64,000 nt of DNA from CAVXHV01 sp963761445 (GTDB lineage: Bacteria > Planctomycetota > Planctomycetia > Isosphaerales > Isosphaeraceae), in the NCBI GenBank assembly GCA_963761445.1, contig CAVXHV010000018.1:620001-684000 (forward strand), given 5' to 3'. Position numbers and translations under genes: made by a program. The notes beneath the pieces were generated by a model. It saw only the letters and a program-made list of their open reading frames with translations. It was not told the origin of the DNA and ran no database searches. Shown here piece after piece: positions 49,901 through 58,600 of the stretch (its first letter is position 1; every line of letters begins with the position of its first letter).

Positions 49901-50434
49901 AACCCGGCGGGGACTGCTCAGGGCAAGACCTATCTCGGCTTCCTCAACGTCACGACCAACGGTAGCGGAATGGGCTCCTTCACGTTCACACCGGCGTCGG
50001 TCGTCGCCGTCGGCCTGAATATCACTGCGACGGCGACCGACCCGAACGGTAATACGTCCGAGTTCTCCGCGCCTGACAACGTCCAGGCGGCGCCCGTGAA
50101 TGTGAACGCGGATCTATCGGTGACAGCCGGGGGCTTCATCTACAACCGCACGACTCGTGAATTCAGCCAAACGCTGACGATCAAGAACACGAGCGGTGCA
50201 CCGATCCCAGGGCCGATCGAGCTGGAGCTCGTCAACCTCAAGAATGCCACGCTGGTCAATTCATCCGGGACCTACCAGGGAAATCCCTACATCACGATCC
50301 TGAGCAGCGGGTCGTTAGGAATCGGTCAGAGCTTGACCTTCACGCTCTACTTCAGCGACCCGACCCTCGCGCAAATCAGCTACACGGCCGAGTTCCTGGC
50401 CGGGCCGATTCCTCCTCCTCCGCCCCCAGCTTGA
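46988..50434 (+). CDS. Giant beta-helix surface protein with LEPR-XLL-like N-terminus
   Basis: Intact 1148-residue gene. Start ATG 46988 (MGRSSHWGFRRPKVFKLSRR); upstream codons are open but lack a start context. Residues ~25-38 hold VELLETRQLLS, the LEPR-XLL-type export motif, followed by TFYVSNTYDHGTGSLRYAIN. This is the 'CSLREA-like' opening of right-handed beta-helix proteins. More than 20 helix turns follow with the pattern 'IGGT.AGAGNVISGN...GI...G...N.V.GN.IGTD.TG' (IGGTGAGQGNVVSGNDATGI, VVGNLIGTDKNGTVAIGNSD). The end (residues ~1000-1148) is an Ig-like region (TSISGTVTGADNTTLRVEFF) and a DUF11-like tail (SVTAGGFIYNRTTREFSQTL) ending PPPPPPA. Cell-surface adhesin or polysaccharide-binding protein. 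Confidence 0.88.
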   Translation: MGRSSHWGFRRPKVFKLSRRRRLPRVELLETRQLLSTFYVSNTYDHGTGSLRYAINQANVDPISNGADLIEPIGSIGPIILGKGLPEVTRADVTLEDLTIVGNGTGATSGTGSSNSGAPPLSTANGLSIGGGSDAVSGFGVTGFGGSGIYVSAGAVDISQSVVSGIGANGITLVSSGNLVVGNIVGLNAAGNAADANTDSGIVISGGADNTIGGTGAGQGNVVSGNDATGIALLGGSATGNLVEGNYVGTDATGTFAIGNVSDGILVFDGASSNTIGPGNVISGNQSAGLFIFDDGTATSDNLVVGNLIGTDKNGTVAIGNSDEGIYIGDGASSNTVGGAFTSDRNIISGNNGDGIQFGDTGTTLNVVEGNFIGTDFTGTVGLGNTGNGISIIDGASDETIGGVSSGIGELVVSRSPGNVIADNGENGIWMAQDGSSNAVPSNILIEGNFIGVDKTGSVALGNGFWGIIADNSASDSIGGTVSGAGNVISANNQGGLAIYGGDSTDDLVAGNLIGTDSTGSIALGNAYSGVYVGSGSEFSDNTPGSASYTTIGGTVAGAGNLISGNDTALTGNGGIVVDGSGASDNLIAGNQIGVVLGDTGALANQGIGVHIFGGATDNTVGGTTTVAGNTIADNTFDGVNLSGPLTSGNVVAGNTISDNGDDGVGVSSSSSSSTSGPTGNFIGGFSSAYGNDISGNKGAGIYVLGSAISGNLFAANTISGNAGDGVDIFANKVGGPTGNTVGGTSPADANTIVSNVDGGVDISGSGTSDNTVEGNFIGTNSSDATGLGNGLVGVTIFGGATDNTIGGVPISVDGFHSDSVSSYANTIVSNGAGGVDIENSGTTGNVVEGNYIGTDSGGDTGLGNIANGVEILDGASGNTIGGTIAGAGNVIAFNGDNGVQVGNSVHDAALENAILENSIFSNTDLGIDIDNSAPQAAPVLGVAFSSSTQTSISGTVTGADNTTLRVEFFSNPAGTAQGKTYLGFLNVTTNGSGMGSFTFTPASVVAVGLNITATATDPNGNTSEFSAPDNVQAAPVNVNADLSVTAGGFIYNRTTREFSQTLTIKNTSGAPIPGPIELELVNLKNATLVNSSGTYQGNPYITILSSGSLGIGQSLTFTLYFSDPTLAQISYTAEFLAGPIPPPPPPA

Positions 50435-50480
50435 CCGATCATCTCCAGACCCATCACACCTTCCCAAAAAGGAGCCAATG

Positions 50481-51244
50481 ATGACTCTATCCCGACGAAT
50501 TGTGATATCCAGTTTGCTCGGACTGGCACTGGCCTGGATTGGTTCGCCGGCGCGCGCCGACCAGGTCTGGACCGTGAGTGTGGATACATCCGGGATGAGC
50601 ACGGACCCGAACTTCACCGGTCCGTTCGGGATTGATTTCGAGCTGATTAACGCCGGCACCAACAGCAACACAGTGACTCTCAGCAATTTCACATTCGGCG
50701 GCGGCAACGCCGTGTCCCCGGCGTTCACCTCGGCAGGGGCCACCGGTGACCTTGGCAGTGTTGTGTTCCTCAACGATTCTGGGCAATTCCTGGTCGACTT
50801 CAACCAGGGGTTCGTTCCGGGTAGCACGCTTACATTCACGATGGACTCCACGCTCAATGCGCCCCCCGGCAGCCCGGATAACTTTTCGATGGTTCTGATG
50901 AGCAGTTATGACACGACCAATGGGTACAATCCCGGAACGGGCATGGGAGGCACGCCGATCCCCACGACGGATATGGTCAGCGGCACGTTTTTCAATTTCA
51001 ACATCCCGCTGGGGACGCCCCCGGTGAGCGTTTTCAGCAGCGCGGACGGGGTTATCACACTGACCGTCACGCCGCAGACGCTGTTCCTGAACCGACGAGT
51101 TTGATCACCCTGTTCCTGGGCGCAACGGGCGTGCTGGCGGCAGCCCGCTGGCGGCGCAGCCGCGCGACACGCACGCGATCTTGGCCGCCCGGCGAAAGTC
51201 TCAGCGACCGGCGGAGCCACTTGATTAGCACCCGCCAGCGGTGA
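50481..51244 (+). CDS. PEP-CTERM secreted protein, frameshift before the sorting signal
   Basis: Start at ATG 50481, six bases after GGAG; ATG 50478 is too close to it. Signal peptide MTLSRRIVISSLLGLALAWI ending ARADQ. The mature domain WTVSVDTSGMSTDPNFTGPF, then GIDFELINAGTNSNTVTLSN and FTFGGGNA, resembles a recurrent planctomycete PEP-CTERM protein family. The starting frame ends at 51104, but one base off the sequence continues PEPTSLITLFLGATGVLAAA RWRRSR to the stop at 51242-51244: a perfect PEP-CTERM signal (PEP, membrane helix, arginines). Exosortase would cleave there and the protein be sorted to the envelope. No exosortase gene is in the window. Confidence 0.82.
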
Positions 51245-51269
51245 CTCGAGCTCAACGAGCCCTGCCGGT

Positions 51270-53056
51270 TCAGTCAGTCCTCACCTCGAAGATCGCTTCG
51301 TCCGGAAGTGACGCGACGCGCTTTGCCTCCGTGACAAGGAATTCGAGCGGCGCGCCGAGAAACGACTTCACGAATTCGATTTTCAGCGTGAATGCAAGCC
51401 TGCGACCCGTGTTCTTGTCTTCGATCAGCGTGTGCAGGTTTTCTTGTTTCGCCCCTTCCAAACACAGGTTCCGCTTGCCCGCGGTTGCTCCGGTCGCGGC
51501 TTGCAGACCATCGGCCATGAAGGTATACGGCGCTTCTTGTGGAGAACGATGGATCACCCGGAGGGAATCCGCGTGACGCGGCAGTCCCAGTTCCCGCAGC
51601 GCGCGGGCACCGATGCGATAGCCGGCGACCGCCCAGACATTCTCGGTCCCGTGCGTTTCCTTGACGCGACGGAGACACTGCGCGGCGAGCACCAATTGTT
51701 GTTCCGGCGATAACGTTGCCTCGGCGGGCACACTTCCATCGACGCTGAAGGGATCGCCGGGCGGAACGGGGATTTTCAGAACCTGGTCCAGCAACATTAC
51801 GTCTCTGCCGTCAATGGGGGCGTATCCCTGGACCTCGGGCTCTTCAAGTATCGCGTAGAGAGCTTTGCCCGTCAGATCGACATGAAGGATCGTGCGCTTG
51901 GACTGGATCACCATGTCAAACTCGCGGGCGTCATCTTTGGTGCGATGTCGGAATGTCGGGTCGATCAGTGTGTCGTCTACGACATCGCGAACCGTAATGA
52001 CGAAGGACCAGCGTGGGTCGCGGAACGCGTGATCGCGCTTGAGAATCCTGTACAAGGCTTCTTTGATTTCCTGAGGACGGAGACCCTTGTTTTCTTCGTC
52101 GGGCCGGGGTTTCTCCGCGGGATTCTGAGTGGCGCTCGTGACCGCCGCCGTCGCGGATGACCCGGCACCCGCCGGAGACATAACGGATGAAACCATCATC
52201 GCGGTGCAGACGCCAGCCGTTGCAAGCAGGGCCGAGCCGACTGTGATTCGGGTCATGAATAGTGTCCTCAATGTTGCTTGAGCCAATGCGACGACGGAGG
52301 GCGCCCTGATCGCCGCGGAAATCGTGCGAACCGACGTAACGTGCACGGCGGCCTGGACCGTCGAGTGCACGAGCCCGGCCGGCAAGGGCGCGGCATGCTC
52401 GCAGGGAACCATCCTCGAGCGACTGGACAGGCGAGCTCAGATCGGCCTCGCCGGGCGAGCGAGCGCCGCAACCGGCCGCGAGCCCGCGCCAGTCGGGAGA
52501 GAATCGTCCCGTGAGCGCAGCCGAGCCGGATGGCCGCGGCCGCTGTGGATAATCCCTCCAGATGGCAGAGCACGATGGGTTCTCGAAACCGGTCGGGAAG
52601 TCGCGCAATCTCCTCGTGCAATGCCGTCAGCTCGTCGGAGTGGATGTTGCGTGCCTCGCGATGCGCCTGGGCGAGCTCGCCGGCTTCTCGCTCATGAAAT
52701 CGCCGTACGGTTGCAGCGCTTCGCGCCCGCCGTGCCACGTGCGTCGCGACTCCAAAGAGCCAACTGGCAAGCGACTGGCGCTTTCGGATCGACTTTGCCC
52801 GGCGCAGGAAGACGAGGAATGTGGCCTGGAAGGCGTCTTCGACGTCGTAGGGATCGTCGAGGAGCTGCCGGCAGACGTGCAGAACCATCGGCCCGTGCCG
52901 CTCGACCAGGGAAGTGAAAGCAGCCTCGGCCGCGGCGCGATCAGCGAGTAAGAACCGGTCCAGAAGCTCGAGGTCGGAGACGTCTCGGGCCACGCCGAAC
53001 TCAAAGATTGTGCGGACGTCTCGCAGCAAAGTGGCGTTCGTCGATCGGCCGGCCAT
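51270..53056 (-). CDS. ECF sigma factor fused to a membrane helix and extracytoplasmic domain, one frameshift
   Basis: Start ATG 53056 (MAGRSTNATLLRDVRTIFEF). Sigma region 2: AAFTSLVERHGPMVLHVCRQ, VEDAFQATFLVFLRRAKSIR, SWLFGVATHVARRARSAA; region 4: LPDRFREPIVLCHLEGLSTA, AAAIRLGCAHGTILSRLARA. After a slip near 52440 the linker reads LVHSTVQAAVHVTSVRTISA and the membrane helix is MTRITVGSALLATAGVCTAM (near residue 270). A ~290-residue outer domain follows with LRPQEIKEALYRILKRDHAF, FVITVRDVVDDTLIDPTF and PLEFLVTEAKRVASLPDEAI; I do not recognise its fold. Same overall plan as copy 1 at 24705-26526 but with a different sensor. No anti-sigma gene adjacent. Confidence 0.82.
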
Positions 53057-54250
53057 GGCGTCTCCCTTCTCTTCGGTGCCTCACCAGTATAGTGCGGTCG
53101 ATCGGGTGATTATTCCCGATTTCCGGGAACTTCGATGTCGGCGGTCGGTGGGCAAACTCTGGGGCCAACCACGGCTGGGCGCCGCCCCTCGAAGAGGCCG
53201 TCGGTGGTCTGGAACAATATCAGATCAGAATCTTCCGTTGCTCAATCTTTGCCAGTCGGAGCAACCCAGCAAGACCGCTCCCCCGATCCCGCGGCGAAGC
53301 CGCTTCGGCCAAATAGTTCTCAGACCCTGCGTCACCCGCGATTTGCGCCATCTCCTTGCGCCGCTTGTACTTAACGGGTGACGCAAGTATTATCGGACAT
53401 AGCGTCGAATCACAGTAACTCATTATCGCTAATGGATTTACGAGACAACTCAGAGGTGGCGCAGAGGTGGCGCAGGGTGACGCAGACGCGACGTTACGGC
53501 TGTTCCGCCCTGATCTTGATGAAGAGGTTCGCTTTCTTCCTTCCGAAAAAACAGACAAGACTTTTCTCATTGCGACGCCAATGAGAAAAGTCGCTCGGAC
53601 GAGGCGATTCGCCGCGGGATGGCGGGACCGGGGCGCAGCGAATGGTTGTGGCGAGCCGGTTCAGAGCGGTTGGTGGAAGCGGGTACGGGTTTTTCGGGAC
53701 AAATGGCACGCTGTGCGCACATCAGGCAGCTCGACTCGACGCAACTGGCAGTAATGGAAAGCGCGATCCGCCCGGCTTGCCGCATTACATCTTCGCCAGG
53801 CAACCCATTTGTCGAGGACCCTGCCCTCAATGGTCAGAATTCTTTCACTCGAAACGCATGGAAAACCCCCAAAAAGGAAGAATTTTGAAATTCGATGGGG
53901 TCGGCGTGGTAGGCCATTGACAAAGTCATTTTCGAATGTAAGATCGCTGATTAGAAGCTTAGAATGGCAATTGTATAAGAGTTTGGATGTTTTTGAATGT
54001 GGCGCGGGGAGCCGCGCCGGGGATGCGGCTGGCTTGGCATGGAAGTCGGGGTTTGCCGCGGGGGCCGTTGCAGGTTCCGGTCGCGGTTTTTTGAGCGAAA
54101 CGCGGTGATCGCCGGGTTGCTGGCGCGGCAGCTTGGGCGAGGGGGTTTCGTTGTTTCACTTTGCTAAGCCGCGAGACGAACGCAGTCGCCGGTGACCAAG
54201 ATTCCGCGCGCTAAAATGCTACTATATATAGCAACACCGGATGGTGATCG
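53057..54250. other. Gene-poor region with one strong hairpin
   Basis: Almost 1.2 kb without a recognisable gene; short open frames lack starts and homology. Bases ~53452-53480 contain a short tandem 'gaggtggcgca' repeat. The notable element is the 14-base perfect hairpin at 53559-53592. Just upstream of the next gene, 'gctactatatatagc' (~54218-54232) is an AT-rich near-palindrome that may be part of its promoter or operator. Confidence 0.5.
53559..53592. terminator. Perfect 14-base stem, 6-base loop hairpin
   Basis: Left arm 'gacttttctcattg', loop 'cgacgc', right arm 'caatgagaaaagtc', fully complementary. There is no following T-run, so it is not a textbook intrinsic terminator on either strand. 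It could be a REP-type element or an RNA stem. Confidence 0.45.
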
Positions 54251-54745
54251 ATGACGACCGAGCACGTGAGCACAATTCCCAAATGGCAGGTGCGGTCGGG
54301 ATGGATACCGCGAATTGTGGAGGTGGAGCTTAAAGGGAAAGACGCGGCGGATGCCGCCGCCGATCTGGCAAAGCGGGGAATTCGTAGGCGCCGCGGTTTT
54401 GTGTATACCCCGATCAGGCCCGTCAAGTTCTTCAAGCGGTTTCAGGTTTGGTTGTATGTCGTCGAGGTTTTCCGTCCGGGGTGCGAGTCCGTTTGGTTTC
54501 ACGCGAACCGGACCAAGAGTGGGGGAATCACATTCACCGACACGAGGGACGGCAAGACCGGCATCGCAGGGACGACCGGACTGTGGAATAATCTTCCGCC
54601 AATCCGGCCGGAGCGGCGGCGGTCGATGACCCCAAACGCGTTCAAGGTGGAGGTCGCCCGGTTTGTGGGAATGGAACGGGCCGAGCAGATTGTTCAGGAA
54701 ATCATGCAGGACGAATTTTTTTCGACCGACCAACGACAAACGTAA
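54251..54745 (+). CDS. Hypothetical protein, 164 residues
   Basis: Intact frame from ATG 54251 (MTTEHVSTIPKWQVRSGWIP). The N-terminal half is an alpha/beta segment (RIVEVELKGKDAADAAADLA, VYTPIRPVKFFKRFQVWLYV). A basic linker and a C-terminal helix follow (NAFKVEVARFVGMERAEQIV, QEIMQDEFF). I recognise no family. Preceded by an AT-rich near-palindrome that could be an operator. May be a nucleic-acid-related accessory protein given its basic character, but this is guesswork. Confidence 0.5.
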   Translation: MTTEHVSTIPKWQVRSGWIPRIVEVELKGKDAADAAADLAKRGIRRRRGFVYTPIRPVKFFKRFQVWLYVVEVFRPGCESVWFHANRTKSGGITFTDTRDGKTGIAGTTGLWNNLPPIRPERRRSMTPNAFKVEVARFVGMERAEQIVQEIMQDEFFSTDQRQT

Positions 54746-54780
54746 GAGATCGGCTCTTTAATCAAGAGTGAGGTTGAGCC

Positions 54781-55158
54781 ATGGCCAATGTGTTCACGCC
54801 TGATAATACCAAGCCGACTCCGCCGGCGCTGGGCAACACAGGCGAGGTTGGCGGCAACGGAAGTGCGCCGATCACGCTCTTGGCGCAGTGTTCGCAGGCT
54901 TCATCGTGCGGGTCGAACGAGGGCTCGGGCTGCACGGCAGGCGGAGGAACTGCCGGCGCGTGTCGACAGCAGCCAGGAAGTGAGCCACTTTCGCAGCCAG
55001 AATTGAGCCACCGCGGTTGTTGCCGGACGAACCGCGAGTACGCGCTGATTAGTGACACCTATGCCGGTGTTCGATGTCAACATCCAACGAGAATTGCAGC
55101 GTCGTCGATGTTATCGATCGCATTGGTTGATTCAAATCGGCCTTCACCCTTGGCCTGA
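54781..55158 (+). CDS. Cysteine/glycine-rich hypothetical protein
   Basis: From ATG 54781 the frame reads MANVFTPDNTKPTPPALGNT, then ASSCGSNEGSGCTAGGGTAG and HRGCCRTNREYALIS, with seven cysteines in the first ~90 residues, then loses character inside the inverted repeat at 55116-55185. 'GGAG' does not precede it; 'gtgaggttgagcc' is a weak site. Its Gly/Cys-rich composition resembles the N-terminus of the Rhs gene downstream, so it may be the remnant of a related leader. Confidence 0.35.
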   Translation: MANVFTPDNTKPTPPALGNTGEVGGNGSAPITLLAQCSQASSCGSNEGSGCTAGGGTAGACRQQPGSEPLSQPELSHRGCCRTNREYALISDTYAGVRCQHPTRIAASSMLSIALVDSNRPSPLA

Positions 55159-55185
55159 GGCTGATTTGAATCAACCAATGCGATC
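55116..55185. terminator. Perfect 23-base inverted repeat (hairpin, 24-base loop)
   Basis: Left arm 55116-55138 ('gatcgcattggttgattc' + 'aaatc'), right arm 55163-55185 its exact complement, loop 55139-55162 (itself with ggcc/ggcc). Far stronger than chance. It could be a terminator between the small genes and the Rhs locus, or the folded end of a mobile element. Confidence 0.65.
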
Positions 55186-55582
55186 CGACAGCGGAAGATT
55201 CGAACGCAGAGGATCATCGTCGTGGATGTCGAAGCTAATTGTCGCCCATCAATAAAGCCCGAGAACGCTCCGCCAGCGTTCCCTGGGCAAACGCACTCGT
55301 CGCTTTTCCGGGACGATTTGACCGCGCTGGCGAGTCGCGGCTTGTTTTATATTTACAGATATAATACTTCTTGAATGACAGAATCTGACAAAGCTGAGAG
55401 AGCCACTCTGCGATTTTGAATGTTAGGCTCGGGGTCGGCAACCCAGTTTTCACCGTCGTTGCCGGCCGGCAACTCCGGTTGGCATACGCCGACTTCCTAG
55501 AGACCAACGCAAAGTGATTCTAGAACCTCGCAAGGTGTCGTCAAGAATATTCCGGAGAAAACGCCGAAAAAACGAATCGATA

Positions 55583-55620
55583 GAGCCACTCACCGCGATC
55601 AACTGATCGCAGAGTGGCTC
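55583..55620. repeat. Palindromic element upstream of the Rhs gene
   Basis: 'gagccactc...gagtggctc' with an inner 'gcgatc/gatcgc' pair: nearly the whole 38 bases pair with themselves. The right half (55606-55620) is also the exact complement of 55400-55414 ('gagccactctgcgat'), 190 bases away. The arrangement resembles inverted-repeat boundaries. Its closeness to the Rhs start suggests a regulatory or recombination role. Confidence 0.5.
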
Positions 55621-55652
55621 AAGTGGCGCTGCGATAATGGCTCACTCTCTGG

Positions 55653-58600
55653 TTGCTGCTGACAGGCGCGGGAGATTGCGGCTGTGGCGGCGGCACTACT
55701 GCCGGCGGCGGCACCACGGGAGGCGGTACTGGTGGTACGGGAGGAGGCGGTGGGGGCGGAACGGCGGGCGGCGGCCGGGCGATTCCGCAGCTCATGCCGT
55801 ACGGCGGACCGGGTGGCGGGGGTGTTTCACCCCGGATGGGGGGATCGCTAAATATTCAGTTGCAGCCGATGAATGGTCCGATCGGCCCTGCGCCGATGCC
55901 GGGGCCGATTGGGCAGGGAGGCGCCGGTTGCGGCTGCGGAGGCGGACCGGGTGGTGGCGGCGGCTTGCCGGGCGGTGGAGGTGGCAATAGCCCGGTTGGA
56001 AGTGGGCCGAGTTGGACCCTGAGGGGTAACGGCGGCCCGGGCGGCGGCGTGGGTGGCACCATTTGGTCGCCGATGGACGGGCCCATCGGCCCGATCGGGA
56101 AGGGCGGATCAAGCGGGGGAACTGGAACAGGAACGGGCCCAGGCGGAACGGGCACCACTTCGGCCAGCGGAAGCTGCGGGACTTGTTCGCCTGCGGGCAC
56201 CGGCACCGGTGCCGGAACGGGCGGACCCCCGGGGGGCGGGACGTTCTGGCCGCCGATCAACCAGGGCACCGGTGGTGGCGGCCACGGAGGTCTCACGCCT
56301 CCGATCGTGATGACACCGTTCGGCGGCGGCCAGGCCGCGCTCCAGCGAGCGGCGAGCATGCCGGGCATCGGCCGCAGCGGCGCTCTGCCGCCGCTCACGT
56401 TCGCCGTGGGCGGTTGCAATTCGCTGGGCGGGTCGTGCGTGATTAATCCGGCCAATCCCAGCGTCTCGATGCAGATTTCGCCTCCGGCGGGTGATCTGTT
56501 TTACATCAGGCCGGTATTGTCCTACAGCAGTTTGAACACAGGCACCGTCAACGAACTGGGCACGGGCTGGTTTCACACGTTCAAGCGACAGGTTCAAGTG
56601 GCAACCCACACATTGACCGTCGTCACCGGTGCCGGCCAGTCATTCACGTATAGCCGGACTCCGCTTGGGGGCTTCAACGCCCCGACATCCAACACGGTCA
56701 ACTCGCTGCAAGCGCCGTCGAACGCGAGCACGGCGACCGAAACGCAACCGGATGGAACTCTTCATCAATACAGCGCTTCGGGCGGCGGTCTGTCGTTGCA
56801 GTACATTCAGAACCCGGCTGGGGCCCGCTGGACGGTGACGTATGACGGCAGTGGACGTGTTAGCTTCGTGAAGGATCCGATCGGACGCTTGACGACATTT
56901 GCATATAATGTTACGTCGGGCAAGATCAGCAGCGTTCAAGATCCGTTTGGCAGATTGACTACTATCACGGTCAATAGCTCGGGCAACTTGGTGCAGTTGC
57001 TCAGCCCCGAGCTGTGCCTGTCGAGCATGGTTTACGATTCGAGCCATCGCATGACGGCCTGGATCAACCCGCTCGGGGATACGACGAGCTATTCCTATAC
57101 TGCCACCCAAGTTGGCGTGACTTCGCCGCTCGGGGCGGAAACGACGGTGCTCAGCATGGCCGTGGGTGTCGGAGGAGGAGGCATCACGAATCCGCTCGGG
57201 AATGTGACAACAGTCGGCTTTAATTCGAGCGGCAACTTGATTGGCGCGACAGACGCGCTGGGGAACATCACCAGCTACAACTGGAATACGAACGGGCAAC
57301 TGCTCTTCATCGGCGACGGCCTGGGCAACCTCACGAGCTTCAGCTACGCGCAAAACGCGACAAACAAGGTTTCGTACCTCACATCGATCACGCAGCCGCA
57401 GGGTGGCATTTTCACCTACGCGTACAACAGTGGCGGGCAGGTGTCGTCGATCACGGACCAGCTTGGCAAGACCACGACGCTCGCGTGGAACGCACCCGGC
57501 TTGCGGAGCGCGGCGATCGATGCACTGGGCAACGCAACGTCGTATACTTATAATAGCATGTGACAGCTCGTAAGCGTGGAGAACCCGCTTGGGCGGGTGG
57601 TTACCCTCGTCTATAACTCGCTCGGCCAACAGGTTGCGCTCATCAACTCGCTCGGAAACGCGATGAGCTATACTTATAACGCAAATGGGATCTTGCAGAC
57701 CGTGGAGAACCCGCTGGGGGCGATCGCGACTTACCTGAGCGACCAGGTCAATAGGTTGACCAACTACATCGATCCGGCTGGTAACAACACTACATATCAA
57801 TATGACGCCAATAGTCGATTGATCGCCGTGACCAATCCGCTGGGTGCGACCTGGTCGATGAGCTACGACTTGAGCGGGCGCTTGATCACGCAGACTGACG
57901 CGCTGGGGAACATCGTGAGCTACGGCTACGACGCTCTCGGTAATTTGATCAGCACGACCAACCCGTTGGGCAACATTGGCACAGCGGTCTACGACGCGAC
58001 CAGCAAGCTCATTGCCAGGGTCGACGGCCTTGGCAACAGGACTTCATACGTCTATGACCCTGCAAACAACCCGATTGTGCAGGTTGATCCCCTCGGTAAT
58101 CGGACGACTGGAGTTTTTGACAGCCAGTACCGGCGCATCGCCAGCGTTGACCCGCTTTCGAATCGGAACTCGTTTTCGTACAACGCCGCGAACTTGCCGA
58201 CGGCGATCACGAACCCGCTCGGAAACGTTTGGACCACGAGCTATGACTCGTTGCAGCGCCGGATTGCTTCGGTTGATCCACTAGGCAACACAAATTCCTA
58301 CTCTTATGATAATTCCGGGAATCCGGTCTCGATGACCAACCCGATCGGGGCCGTCTGGACTACGGTCTATGACGGTGGGGGAAGGCCCAGCGCCGGCGTT
58401 GATCCACTGGGGAACAGATCGAGCATCGGATATGACGCAAGCAATCGCCCGGTCAGTTTCACAGATCCCCTGGGCAATGTAAATTCGACGGTTTATGACC
58501 AGTCTCGGCGCGCTGTGGCCAGCGTCAACCCGGTGGGCAATACCACGTCGTTCGGATACGATGCCGGGAGCCGGCCAGTTAGCCTGACAGATCCACTTGG

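Noticed and set aside
57561..57563. TGA read as tryptophan genome-wide (alternative genetic code)
   Set aside because: Other genes, such as the antitoxin at 3764 and the response regulator at 34795, end at TGA at the expected length, so the standard bacterial code applies.
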